A stretch of DNA of 64,000 nucleotides from Paenibacillus sp. H1-7 (GCF_022354825.1 NZ_CP031168.1:869501-933500), one strand, 5' to 3'; positions 1 through 8,148 are shown, counted from the stretch's first letter. Numbers and translations are program-made. The notes: a model not told the origin generated them from the sequence alone.

Positions 1-669
1 GAGCTGGAGCGCTTCGCCAAAGCAGCCCGCGATAACGGTCTGCAAACGATCAGCGTGACGCCTTATGTTAAGGCAGGGGATATCGAAGCTACGGAGCGGG
101 TGCTTGAAGTAGCCCAAAAGCTGGGAGCGCAAGTGATCCGTGTCGGCGTGCCGGTATATGACCGTTCCACGCATTATAACGAGCTGTTCGAGCAAGAAGT
201 CCGCTATTTGCAAGCCGTAGAGCCATTGGCGAAAAAATATGGCGTCAAATGCCTCGTAGAAACGCATCACAACACGATCATCGCCAGCGCTTCCGCGGCG
301 CTTCGACTGGTAAGCCAGTTCGATCCGAAGCACATCGGCGTGCTGTTCGATCCGGGCAACATGGTGCACGAAGGCTACGAAAACTTCCGTATGGGCTTGG
401 AAATGCTGGGACCTTACCTTGCACATGTTCATATTAAAAATACCGGCTGGAAAAAAACAGATGTCCGCGAAGACGGCTCGCAAGCATGGACTTCCTACTG
501 GGAGCCAAACCTGGGCGGCATCGTAAACTGGAAGCAAGTGCTGTCCGACCTGAAGGCTATCGGCTACGACGGCTATTTGGGAGTGGAGGATTTCAGCGGC
601 AAGTACGGCTCCAAGGAGCTGCTGAAGCAATACGGCGAGGAAGTCCGCGCTATTTTGGCAGAAATTTAA
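1..669 (+). CDS. Sugar phosphate isomerase/epimerase (5' partial)
   Basis: The reading frame is open from base 1, so the gene begins outside the window and 222 residues are visible. The protein has the pattern of the xylose-isomerase-like TIM barrel family (IolE, sugar phosphate isomerase/epimerase). Metal-site segments are visible as VETHHN, LFDPGNM, HVHIKN and GVEDFSG, which carry the expected Glu, Asp, His and Glu ligands. Members interconvert sugars or inositol derivatives in the cytoplasm. The exact substrate cannot be told from the sequence. A terminator follows 40 bases after the stop, so this is the last gene of its operon. Confidence 0.85.
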   Translation, partial: ELERFAKAARDNGLQTISVTPYVKAGDIEATERVLEVAQKLGAQVIRVGVPVYDRSTHYNELFEQEVRYLQAVEPLAKKYGVKCLVETHHNTIIASASAALRLVSQFDPKHIGVLFDPGNMVHEGYENFRMGLEMLGPYLAHVHIKNTGWKKTDVREDGSQAWTSYWEPNLGGIVNWKQVLSDLKAIGYDGYLGVEDFSGKYGSKELLKQYGEEVRAILAEI

Positions 670-711
670 TCCGTTAGGCTGCGCATTTACTGCGGAGGCT
701 CTGGCATGACT

Positions 712-749
712 AAACCCGTTCATCGGTTCACACCGGTGGCGGGTTTTTT
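712..749 (+). terminator. Intrinsic terminator of the isomerase gene
   Basis: A 7-bp stem AAACCCG/CGGGTTT encloses a smaller CACCGGTG palindrome, and the 3' arm runs into six T residues. Confidence 0.85.
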
Positions 750-803
750 GATTTGTTGCGGAAGGGATCGGTAGAGCTAGGAGAAAAATAGTTTCAGACA
801 CTC

Positions 804-832
804 TTTACAACGTAACAGTGTTATGTTACATT
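804..832 (+). promoter_or_regulatory. Candidate promoter with embedded operator
   Basis: A -35-like TTTACA (804-809) and a -10-like TACATT (827-832) are 17 bases apart. The spacer holds an odd-centred palindrome TAACA-G-TGTTA (813-823). A related copy, AACGTAACAATGTTTTGTTT, lies at 1006-1025. Both start with AACGTAACA and continue TGTT. They probably bind the same repressor, which is not encoded beside them. Transcription would start near 839 and enter the structured element at 850-941. Confidence 0.4.
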
Positions 833-849
833 ACTGGATGAAGATGCTT

Positions 850-941
850 ATGCTTATAAACGGAATGATGGTACGGCTGGATGAGGCTTGGATTCATTCC
901 GGCCGCAATATACAGCCAATCGGCTGTCGGCTTATAAGCAT
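850..941 (+). ncRNA. Candidate structured leader RNA (three-way junction)
   Basis: Three helices close on each other with one unpaired junction base (860). P1 pairs 850-859 with 932-941 (10 bp, ATGCTTATAA/TTATAAGCAT). P2 pairs 861-868 with 894-901 (8 bp, CGGAATGA/TCATTCCG). P3 pairs 902-905 with 928-931 and then 912-917 with 922-927 around an AATC loop. All 28 pairs are Watson-Crick. The element lies between a candidate promoter and the MFS gene at 1161. It matches no riboswitch class I recognise. It could equally be a DNA fold. Confidence 0.45.
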
Positions 942-1005
942 CGTATGCATTTTAATTCCGAAATAGTTCAATAAAACAAAAATCGAGACATCAAATCGTC
1001 TGGTT

Positions 1006-1025
1006 AACGTAACAATGTTTTGTTT
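1006..1025 (+). promoter_or_regulatory. Second copy of the AACGTAACA operator-like site
   Basis: The site matches the one at 809-828 in its first half and in spacing, with AACA-A-TGTT as the palindromic core. It lies 135 bases upstream of the MFS start and could serve a second promoter or a looped repressor. Confidence 0.35.
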
Positions 1026-1160
1026 AGTTGAGCTTCTATACGGAACAAACTTGTGACTAGGCCTCCGTCTCCGTTCCCACTCTTCTCATTAGAGGCAGGA
1101 TGCGAAGCGGAATACGGAAGGCGGGCCGCCGTAGTTCATTAAACAGGAGGTTGAGTAATT

Positions 1161-2437
1161 TTGGATACACCATTGGCAAATGACAAAGCTCCCGGTCTGC
1201 TGCGTAATCGTTTCATGCAGGTGATTTTGTTATCCAATTTGCTGCTGCAGCTTGGGATTTGGGTGAGGAATTTCGCCATTCTCCTCTATGTTGCCGATAC
1301 TACGAACAACGATCCGTCAGCCATTTCGTTGATCAGTGTAGCGGAATTCGCGCCCATCTTCGTCTTTTCATTCATTGGAGGCACGTTCGCCGATCGCTGG
1401 CTGCCGAAACGGACGATGATTTGGTGCGATTTCCTATCCGCCGTATCGGTGTTCGCCGTGCTGCTGACCATTCATTTCGGTTCCTGGCAGTCCGTTTACT
1501 TTGTCACCTTCATTTCGGCTGTTCTTTCGCAATTCTCGCAGCCTTCGGCGCTCGCTTGTTCAAGCAGCATGTGCCGGAAGAGCAGCTGCAGCAGGCGATG
1601 GCCTTGTTCCAGACGTTAGTAGCGATGTTCATGGTACTCGGACCGATGCTCGGAACCTTCACTTACAGCACGTTTGGTCTAGAAACGTCCATCGCGGTAA
1701 TGGGAGTCATCTTTCTGCTTTCTGCACTCGTCTTGTTTCTATTGCCCAAAGATATGCAGCAATCGCAGACAGGTGGCGTGAACGGGGAATTCCACCAGCA
1801 ATTCATGGAGGGCTTTCGTTATGTATGGCGGAGTCCAGTGCTGCGGATGCTTGGAGCCGCATTTATTGTCGCCGGTCTCGGCGTAGGCATTTCCCAAACG
1901 CTTAATTTGTTCGTTGTCACGGAGCGGCTTGGCAGAAATGAGGAATTTCTTCAATACCTGCTGATGGTGAACGGGGCCGCCATGCTGGTCGGAGGAGGGG
2001 CCGTGGCCGTTTTCGCCAAGCGCGTCACGCCGCAGCTCCTGCTTGCCATAGGCATGCTGGTCAGCGCCGTCTGCACTGTCTTTATAGGGTATTCGACCAG
2101 CGTTCCGCTGACACTATTCGTGCAATTTTTGAGCGGACTCGCGTTCCCGTGTATTCATACCGGAATCAGCACAATGATTATGAAATGGTCGGATTCCTCC
2201 ATAGTCGGCAGGGTGAACGGAGTGCTGAATCCGCTGTTCATCGGCATGATGGTCGTGTCCATGTCATTAGCCGGCGCATTGAAGGATATGTTCTCGCTTG
2301 TTTCGATCTTTATAGGTGCTGGAGTGCTGTACCTTATTGGCGCCTTGGCTATGGTGCCGATCATGAATCAACAAAAGCCGGAAAATGCGCAGGCCGCCCC
2401 GCCAGCCGCCGCCGTATTGGATATGGATAGAAGATGA
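1161..2437 (+). pseudogene. MFS transporter broken by a frameshift
   Basis: Translation from a TTG start at 1161 (AGGAGG at 1145-1150) gives a normal MFS amino terminus with two to three membrane segments and reads to SQFSQPSA near 1550. The homologous sequence continues in another frame as RLFKQHVPEEQLQQAMALFQ and runs to 2437. The two frames join at 1551-1552, where one base appears to be missing. Together they would give about 425 residues with about 12 membrane helices, typical of a macrolide/multidrug-type MFS exporter. A sequencing error is possible; otherwise the gene is inactivated. Confidence 0.8.
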
Positions 2438-2471
2438 ACAGCTTAAGTCTTGCAATAGTGCGTTATAAAGC

Positions 2472-2515
2472 AAACACGGCTTCCGATCCAGGTCGGCAGA
2501 CGTGTTTTTTTTTTT
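2472..2515 (+). terminator. Terminator after the MFS gene
   Basis: AAACACG (2472-2478) pairs with CGTGTTT (2501-2507), with an inner CCGA/TCGG pair, and is followed by a run of T. Confidence 0.85.
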
Positions 2516-2597
2516 CAAAAATTACAGACCCTTTATTTTTTTCTCGATTGAGGAGACAATAGATATAAGAGGAAATCGGAGTGAAGGAGAGTGCTTC

Positions 2598-2819
2598 ATG
2601 AATCCTGTAGCCAAAATGCTCATTATCGGAGGTATCGTGCTGATCGTGATCGGGCTGTTATGGGCGGTCGGGAGCAAATTTTTGCCGCTGGGCCGTCTGC
2701 CCGGAGATATCGTGGTGGAGAAGGAGAACTTCAAGTTCTACTTTCCTATCGTCACTTGCATTGCCGTAAGTGCAGGCTTGTCGCTCATTATGTATTTGAT
2801 CCGGCTGTTCACCAAGTAA
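2598..2819 (+). CDS. DUF2905 family small membrane protein
   Basis: This 73-residue protein has two predicted membrane helices (about 6-25 and 48-69) joined by a conserved GRLPGDIVVEKENFKFYFP loop. That pattern identifies DUF2905, a family of unknown function found across bacteria. The ATG at 2598 is preceded by GGAG at suitable spacing. It stands alone behind the terminator of the MFS gene. Confidence 0.85.
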   Translation: MNPVAKMLIIGGIVLIVIGLLWAVGSKFLPLGRLPGDIVVEKENFKFYFPIVTCIAVSAGLSLIMYLIRLFTK

Positions 2820-3110
2820 TATTGATGGTCCGGAGCAGGCGACCCATAACGAACTGCATCACGAAGTTCTAAACTGTTGGCATCCCTCTGACAAACTTAT
2901 AACAAAAACATGGGGGGAGGTGTATCTTTTTATTTTGTGAGGAGCCTCATCATAACATATCGCATTATTCGACAAGATTGAGACCAAGCTCCTCGCCAGC
3001 AGAGAGTCGAAAGGTATGCTCAAATACATCCTCCTCAAAACGGTCATTATAATGGCCAATGGGATGAAATCTACTCTCGAACGAACATGTAATGATTAGG
3101 ACTTGAAATA
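2820..3110. other. Intergenic, nothing recognised
   Basis: No supported gene, terminator for the DUF2905 gene, or clear repeat was seen here. A 66-codon frame on the minus strand has no ribosome binding site and no recognisable family. Confidence 0.5.
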
Positions 3111-3143
3111 AAAAAAGCAAAGTCCTATAAGAACTTCGCTTTT
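3111..3143 (-). terminator. Terminator of the HicA-like gene
   Basis: On the minus strand AAGCGAAGT pairs with ACTTTGCTT with one mismatch and is followed by seven T residues. It starts 13 bases after the stop codon. Confidence 0.75.
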
Positions 3144-3155
3144 AGTTAATTCCTA

Positions 3156-3401
3156 TCATCTTCTACGGTTATATTCGTCTCGGTCTATTCCAAGTTGTTT
3201 TTTGATGATTCTATCCAACAAACCTTTGCCGAGTTCGCCCGTCCCCTTGGAAACCGCAGTTCTTCGAATGGTACCGTCTGGCTCTGTCTTCTCATAAATT
3301 TTGTCTCGACCTGTGTCACGAACAAGAGTCCAACCTTTTTTATTTAACCATCGTTCGTGGTCTTTCCAACGTCCGATGTACATAGTGTACGGAATGTACA
3401 T
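3156..3401 (-). CDS. HicA-like (YcfA fold) small protein, orphan
   Basis: The 81-residue product follows the HicA mRNA-interferase outline: GWTLVRDTGRDKIYE, then a TAVSKGTGELGKGLLDRIIKKQ strand-helix, then a GIDRDEY end. In active HicA toxins a histidine sits in the GSH or GGH segment that here reads GRDK, so the catalytic His is missing. No HicB antitoxin gene is adjacent. The start is uncertain because no strong ribosome binding site precedes the ATG at 3401; a later in-frame ATG begins MYIGRWKD. It may be a non-toxic relative. The assignment rests on pattern only. Confidence 0.55.
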   Translation of the reverse strand: MYIPYTMYIGRWKDHERWLNKKGWTLVRDTGRDKIYEKTEPDGTIRRTAVSKGTGELGKGLLDRIIKKQLGIDRDEYNRRR

Positions 3402-3518
3402 TCTTAATATCTTATTTGTTTCCTTAAACGAATATGATTAAACATACGGAAGGGTGGGGAAGTAGTACTCGATTCGACACCCATTGTTAGCCGGGACAGA
3501 TGACCCGGCCTCTTTGCG

Positions 3519-3974
3519 CTATCCGATTTCAAATATGGAATCGACGATGATCGGCAAATTGTCGCGCAGCGAATTGGCGCCGAGCACGGAACGGGCGTGC
3601 AAGCCTTGGTCGCCGAATACCTCCAGCATCAAATCCGAAAAGCCGTTCAGCACTTTATGGTGCTCCTCGAACTGAGGGTCGGAGTTAACGAAGCCCTGCA
3701 CCTTGACGACACTCTTCACCAGGTCCAGCGAACCGAGCGCGGATTGCACGACGGCGAGCACTTCAAGGCCGGTCTGGCGGGCGAAACGGTAGCCTTCTTC
3801 CGTAGTAAACTGCTGCCCCAGCTTTCCTCTCGGCTTTCCGGCCGGGCCCTTGCCCGATACATACAGCAGGCCGTTCACCTTAACGAAGTTGGCGTATTTG
3901 GCTGCGGGCTCACTGGCTTCCGGAAGAATAATACCCAAAGCTTGCAAACGTTGAGTAGCGGTTTCGGCGGACAT
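3519..3974 (-). CDS. ridA: RidA/YjgF family protein
   Basis: The 151-residue protein carries the Rid family layout, including YVSGKGPAG near residue 40 and the final PIIVDSIFEI segment. Canonical RidA proteins hydrolyse reactive enamine/imine intermediates using an arginine close to the C-terminal end, here within LGANSLRDNLP. The length exceeds the usual 125-130 and fits the longer YjgH-like subgroup. The ATG at 3974 has GGAGG upstream. The same frame stays open far upstream to about 5060, but that part is antisense to the lipoprotein gene. A hairpin GCCGGG/CCCGGC lies just after the stop (3490-3509). Confidence 0.85.
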   Translation of the reverse strand: MSAETATQRLQALGIILPEASEPAAKYANFVKVNGLLYVSGKGPAGKPRGKLGQQFTTEEGYRFARQTGLEVLAVVQSALGSLDLVKSVVKVQGFVNSDPQFEEHHKVLNGFSDLMLEVFGDQGLHARSVLGANSLRDNLPIIVDSIFEIG

Positions 3975-4148
3975 AGGTCTGAACCTCCTCCAAATGGTCC
4001 TTGCCAAAAGCAAGGGGATAGCGTTACAATTTGGAAAAATTATACTCCCATGTCTGTAACGGGTCAACGTTTTCTCTGCATCGGATTCTATTTTTGCGAT
4101 TAGTAGAATATAGATTAGTAGACAACGGTTAACAGAGGTGAGTTCATA

Positions 4149-5384
4149 ATGACATTCCAATATAGTAATAGCAATAACAACAGTAATAGAAACAGCAAAA
4201 GCGAAAGAGGAAGCAATAACGAAAGCAAAAGCGGAAGTAATAGCGAAAGCAAAAGCGCAAGCAAAAGCGGAAGTAATAGCGAAAGCAAAAGCGGTAGCGC
4301 CGCTTCGTGGCGCAGCAGACTGCGGCGCGGCGGCTTGCTCGCGCTCGCGGGAGGCCTGCTGGCTGTCGCAGCAGCAGGCTGCAACGGCAACGACGCCGCT
4401 CCGTCCGGCGTCGGCGACAATGGCTCCGCCGCCACCGTGGCCCAGCCCGCAGGCGGCGGCGAGCCGAACCGCCCGGCCGCTGCCCAGCAGGCGGCCGCGT
4501 ACCGCTTCCCGCTGACCGGCGCGGTCAGCGGAGAGCCTGTCCATGACCGTCCGGTGACGGTCATGGTGGAGAATGCGCCGCAGGCCCGGCCGCAGAGCGG
4601 ACTCGATCAGGCCGATCTCGTCTACGAGATATTGGCCGAGGGCGAGATCACGCGCTTTGTGGCCGTGTACCAGGCCCAGGCGCCCAAAGTGATCGGGCCG
4701 GTGCGCAGCATCCGGCCGTACTTCGTCAAGCTCGGCGAGGCACTGGACGCCGTGATCGTGCATGCGGGCTGGAGCCAGGATGCAATGGATCTCATCGCCG
4801 CCCACAAGCTGGAGCATCTCGATGAGGTGTACGGCGACGGCGCTTATTATTGGCGGGCAAGCGACCGCAAAATGCCGCACAACCTGTACACGAGCATCGA
4901 GAAAATACGGCAGGGCGCCGAGAAGAAAAAGTTCCGCACCGAATGGAACCTGCAGGAGGCCCGGTTTGCTTTTGCCGCGGATCAACCGCCGCTTACGGAC
5001 GGCAAGCCGGTGACGAAAGCAACCGTTAATTATATTCGCGGCTATAACGTAACCTACCAATACAACCCGAACAGCGGGTTATACGACCGGTTTATGGCAG
5101 GGAAGCCCCATGTCGATAAGGAGACAGGCAAGCAGCTGACGGCCGCCAATATTCTCGTCTGCGAGAGCAAGCATCAAGTGCTGGACAGCGAAGGAAGGCG
5201 AGATGTCGATGTGGACGGACCCGGCAAAGGGTATTTGCTGCAGGGAGGACGCATGAAGGAAGTGACTTGGGAGCAGAAAAACGGCATGATCCGGGCATTC
5301 TCGGACGGCAGGGAGCTGGCGATGGTCCCCGGGCAAACGTGGATCCAGATCGTTCCCGAAGGCTGGGGAATCGACGCACAGTAG
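4149..5384 (+). CDS. yerB: DUF3048 (YerB-type) lipoprotein with a repeat-built N-terminus
   Basis: The 411-residue protein matches the two-part DUF3048 family typified by B. subtilis YerB, beginning at PLTGAVSGEPVHDRPVTVMV. A lipoprotein signal is centred on LALAGGLLAVAAAGC, with the lipid-acceptor Cys at residue 78. Ahead of it is an unusual run of about 50 residues made almost only of Ser, Asn, Lys, Glu and Gly. There is no Met between residues 1 and 78, and GAGGTGAG precedes the ATG, so the extension looks real. The role of the family is unknown. The coding sequence turns strongly GC-rich after the repeat. Confidence 0.85.
   Translation: MTFQYSNSNNNSNRNSKSERGSNNESKSGSNSESKSASKSGSNSESKSGSAASWRSRLRRGGLLALAGGLLAVAAAGCNGNDAAPSGVGDNGSAATVAQPAGGGEPNRPAAAQQAAAYRFPLTGAVSGEPVHDRPVTVMVENAPQARPQSGLDQADLVYEILAEGEITRFVAVYQAQAPKVIGPVRSIRPYFVKLGEALDAVIVHAGWSQDAMDLIAAHKLEHLDEVYGDGAYYWRASDRKMPHNLYTSIEKIRQGAEKKKFRTEWNLQEARFAFAADQPPLTDGKPVTKATVNYIRGYNVTYQYNPNSGLYDRFMAGKPHVDKETGKQLTAANILVCESKHQVLDSEGRRDVDVDGPGKGYLLQGGRMKEVTWEQKNGMIRAFSDGRELAMVPGQTWIQIVPEGWGIDAQ
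4163..4302 (+). repeat. In-frame trinucleotide and 36-bp repeats
   Basis: The DNA is a patchwork of AGC, AGT, AAC, AAA and GAA triplets. One block encoding SKSGSNSE plus SKSA/SKSG occurs twice in tandem (36-bp period). Because the units are multiples of three, slippage would change the length of the extension without shifting frame. Confidence 0.8.
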
Positions 5385-5505
5385 CGGGAGGCCGCAGGTC
5401 TCTGCGCCGATAGGTTCACCCTATGGAGTGAAGAGACGCTTCAGCCCTTGACCGGAAAAGGTATGGGCGGCTACCGTGGCAATCGGTGCCCATTTGAGAA
5501 AAGAC

Positions 5506-5556
5506 AAAAGGATCCAAGGCGCGTTTCAGGAAGAAGCGCGGTCCGGATCCTTTTTT
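5506..5556 (+). terminator. Terminator of the DUF3048 gene
   Basis: AAAAGGATCC (5506-5515) pairs perfectly with GGATCCTTTT, an inner GCGC/GCGC pair extends the stem, and T residues follow. The A-run on the other side could also stop minus-strand transcription from yisL. Confidence 0.85.
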
Positions 5557-5608
5557 ACTGCGTCTTATAAGCTTAAGGTTTGATTGCGATGGGCTAGGGC
5601 AAGCTTCG

Positions 5609-5944
5609 TTAGAAGCTGATAACCCCGTAGCCTATCAGCACGATGATGATCAAAACGATAATGAAGCCAATCCACATCGGAGCTGTCGGCTGCTTTCTGC
5701 GGCGGCGGGCAACGATCATCTCCATTAACCCTATCAGGATGATCGCCAACACCCCTTTGAGAATAAACAGAAGCGGGAAGCCGAGAATGGCCAGCATGCC
5801 GATACCCGAGACGAGCATGATCAGGTAAAACAGTCTTTGGATCATCAAGGTAACTTTTTGATTTGAGAAAATGACACTGAGGACGAACAAAATGACCGTC
5901 AACAGCCACGAACCGGCGTGGGACTGATAAAAAATGTTAAACAT
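5609..5944 (-). CDS. yisL: YisL family (UPF0344) membrane protein
   Basis: The 111-residue product starts MFNIFYQSHAGSWLLTV and has four hydrophobic helices with an RRRRK loop before the last one. This is the layout of B. subtilis YisL, whose function is unknown. The ATG at 5944 has AGGAGG upstream. The gene is transcribed divergently from a PadR regulator, and the palindromes between them could control both. Confidence 0.9.
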   Translation of the reverse strand: MFNIFYQSHAGSWLLTVILFVLSVIFSNQKVTLMIQRLFYLIMLVSGIGMLAILGFPLLFILKGVLAIILIGLMEMIVARRRRKQPTAPMWIGFIIVLIIIVLIGYGVISF

Positions 5945-5969
5945 TTCAGAACCTCCTGTGATAAGCTGT

Positions 5970-5998
5970 ATACGTAAACGTATGTGCGTTTGCACATA
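5970..5998. promoter_or_regulatory. PadR-type operator and overlapping palindrome
   Basis: ATGT-N8-ACAT (5982-5997) is the recognition pattern described for PadR-family regulators, here inside a perfect TATGTGC-GTTT-GCACATA. A second perfect palindrome ATACGT-AA-ACGTAT (5970-5983) overlaps it. The site lies between yisL and the padR-like gene and suggests autoregulation and control of yisL. Confidence 0.65.
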
Positions 5999-6105
5999 AT
6001 ATCATCCTGATTATATAGCTCGCGGCAGGCAAAAGCAATGCTTGGCCCTATTTGCAACAATTTGTTCATATAACATTCGAAGCGTGGGAAAGGAACCTTA
6101 CTACT

Positions 6106-6657
6106 ATGTCACTGCGATACGCTCTGCTTGGACTGTTAGCCAAAAAATCATCTACCGGCTATGAGCTGCACCAGCAGTTCAAAGAAAAGCTGGTCTATTT
6201 CTGGAATGTTCACCACACCCAAATTTACCGGGAGCTTAACAAAATGGAGAAGGACGAGCTGGTCACGTCCGAAACGATACAGCAAGAGACCCACCCGGAC
6301 AAAAAAATATATACGCTGACACCCGGAGGCACGAAAGATTTGATTCATTGGCTCATGCAGTCATCGATTCCCTCGGCTCATATAAAGGATGAATTTCTTG
6401 TGCGCGTGGCGGGCTTCCCGCTGATATCGGCCGATGAAGCCATCAGGCTGTTGGAGCAGGTAAAACGCCGCGAGCAGCGTCATTACGATATGACCCGGAA
6501 ATGGAGAGAGGCCCATTTTCCAAAAGAGGGACCGCCCCCTTACGAGCTGATCGGCGAATATATGACTTCCGAATACGGGCTGATCTATTCCCGAAGCTAT
6601 ATCGAGTGGTGCGATTGGGCGATCTCGGTGATGGAGACGATACGAGCTAAAGGTTGA
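6106..6657 (+). CDS. PadR family transcriptional regulator
   Basis: The 183-residue protein opens with MSLRYALLGLLAKKSSTGYELHQQF, the winged-helix signature of PadR proteins, and has the longer helical C-terminal dimerisation domain of the PadR/Vir subgroup (YIEWCDWA near the end). Such repressors usually sense phenolic or other small aromatic ligands. The ATG at 6106 is preceded by AAAGGAAC; an upstream in-frame start at 6052 is less likely. A matching ATGT-N8-ACAT site lies about 110 bases upstream. Confidence 0.9.
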   Translation: MSLRYALLGLLAKKSSTGYELHQQFKEKLVYFWNVHHTQIYRELNKMEKDELVTSETIQQETHPDKKIYTLTPGGTKDLIHWLMQSSIPSAHIKDEFLVRVAGFPLISADEAIRLLEQVKRREQRHYDMTRKWREAHFPKEGPPPYELIGEYMTSEYGLIYSRSYIEWCDWAISVMETIRAKG

Positions 6658-6679
6658 TTGAAAATTTCAAAATTTTTGA

Positions 6680-6708
6680 TTGAAACGATCATAAATCCGA
6701 GTTATCAT
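6680..6708 (+). promoter_or_regulatory. SigA-type promoter of the dehydrogenase gene
   Basis: TTGAAA (6680-6685), 17 bases and TATCAT (6703-6708) lie 48 bases ahead of the ATG at 6757, inside the short gap after the padR-like stop codon. Confidence 0.65.
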
Positions 6709-6756
6709 GTCCTCGTAACCGATGTTTTCCATAATTTTATTGAGGAGAGGATTCGG

Positions 6757-8043
6757 ATGGTTCATGCAAACTCAATGGAGCAGCCGCTCACGGCGGTACT
6801 GATCGGAGCAGGGCAGCGATGTATGATCTATGCCTCATACGCCGAGAAGCACCCGGAGCGGCTGCGCATTACAGGCGTTGTAGAACCGGACGCGGAGCGA
6901 AGACAGCTGGCTGCCGCCCGGTTTCACATCGGTCCGGACCGGTGCTTCGAGTCGGTGGAACAATTGATTGCGCTTCCGCGATGTGCCGACGCCGCTATTA
7001 ACGGAACGATGGATGAGCAGCATGTACCGACCACGCTTCCGCTGCTTGAGGCGGGCTATGATGTGCTGCTGGAGAAGCCGGCGGGCGTTACGGAGGAGGA
7101 AGTGCTGGAGCTGCAGCGTGCAGCCGATGTTCACGGCCGGACCGTGATGATCTGTCACGTCCTTAGATATGCGCCGTTCTACACGGCGATCCGCGAACGC
7201 ATCGCTGCAGGAGAAATAGGCGAAATCGTCAGCATCCAGACATCCGAGCATGTGAGCTACCACCATATGGCCGTTTCGTTCATTCGCGGCAAATGGGGCT
7301 CCCAGGAAAAATGCAAGTCTTCGATGCTGATGGCCAAGTGCTGCCACGATCTCGATCTCATTACATGGCTGAACGAGGATGCCCGTCCCGTCAAAGTGAG
7401 CAGCTTCGGAAGCCTCTCGCATTTCCGCCCGGACCAAGCTCCGGAGGGAGCGGGGACCCGCTGCTTGACGGATTGCAGCATCGAGGCATCCTGTCCTTAT
7501 TCGGCCAAGAAAAACTATATCGAACAGGGACGATGGGGCTTCTACGTATGGAACAACCACCATCTGGGCGCCAAATTAAGCCTGGAAGACAAGCTTGAAG
7601 CCTTACGCACGGACAATCCGTACGGACGCTGCGTATGGCATTGCGACAACGATGTGGTTGACCGCCAATCGGTCATTATCGAGTTCGACAACGGCAGCAC
7701 GGCATCCCACAACATGATAGGAGCCACTTCGAAGCCTTGCCGGAAGATTCATATTGTCGGGATCAAGGGCGAAATCGAAGGTGTAATGGAAGACGGCAGC
7801 TTCGTTGTCCGCCATCCCGATCCGAGACCGGGTCATGAATTTACGGAAGAGCTCGTGAAGATGGGGGTTAAGAACGACGGGCATGGAGGCGGAGATCTGC
7901 GTTTAGTGGAGGATTTCGTCAAAGCGCTTCGCGGCGATCAAACGTCCGCTATGTCGACGACGCTCGATAAATCCGTCTCGGGCCATCGTATCGGCTTTGC
8001 TGCCGAGCGCTCCCGGCTGAAAGGAACCGTCGAACTGCTGTAG
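6757..8043 (+). CDS. Gfo/Idh/MocA family NAD(P)-dependent oxidoreductase
   Basis: The 428-residue protein begins with the nucleotide-binding segment TAVLIGAGQR and contains DVLLEKPAGVT, the EKP motif of this family. The middle holds an unusual cysteine-rich stretch (CLTDCSIEASCPY). Family members oxidise or reduce sugars, inositols or related compounds in the cytoplasm. The substrate is not evident. GAGGAGAGG precedes the ATG at 6757. It has its own promoter and two hairpins follow it. Confidence 0.9.
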   Translation: MVHANSMEQPLTAVLIGAGQRCMIYASYAEKHPERLRITGVVEPDAERRQLAAARFHIGPDRCFESVEQLIALPRCADAAINGTMDEQHVPTTLPLLEAGYDVLLEKPAGVTEEEVLELQRAADVHGRTVMICHVLRYAPFYTAIRERIAAGEIGEIVSIQTSEHVSYHHMAVSFIRGKWGSQEKCKSSMLMAKCCHDLDLITWLNEDARPVKVSSFGSLSHFRPDQAPEGAGTRCLTDCSIEASCPYSAKKNYIEQGRWGFYVWNNHHLGAKLSLEDKLEALRTDNPYGRCVWHCDNDVVDRQSVIIEFDNGSTASHNMIGATSKPCRKIHIVGIKGEIEGVMEDGSFVVRHPDPRPGHEFTEELVKMGVKNDGHGGGDLRLVEDFVKALRGDQTSAMSTTLDKSVSGHRIGFAAERSRLKGTVELL

Positions 8044-8114
8044 CCGGCTGTTCCCGGTGTACATGGATAACTGCAATTATGGTTAGCTTTATTGCATCAA
8101 GCATTAATTATTAC

Positions 8115-8148
8115 GACCCTTAACGCTTAACGCCGTTAAGGGTCTTTC
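8115..8148 (+). terminator. Terminator of the dehydrogenase gene
   Basis: A perfect 11-bp stem GACCCTTAACG/CGTTAAGGGTC is followed by TTTCC and more T-rich sequence. Confidence 0.75.

Noticed and set aside
838-966. A 42-codon frame starting ATGAAGATGCTT
   Set aside because: It has no ribosome binding site, and the expected transcript starts at about its first base. The pairing at 850-941 explains the sequence better.
3519-5060. A 513-codon minus-strand frame extending RidA upstream
   Set aside because: Only the last 151 codons match RidA and have a ribosome binding site; the rest is antisense to the DUF3048 gene and is low-complexity.
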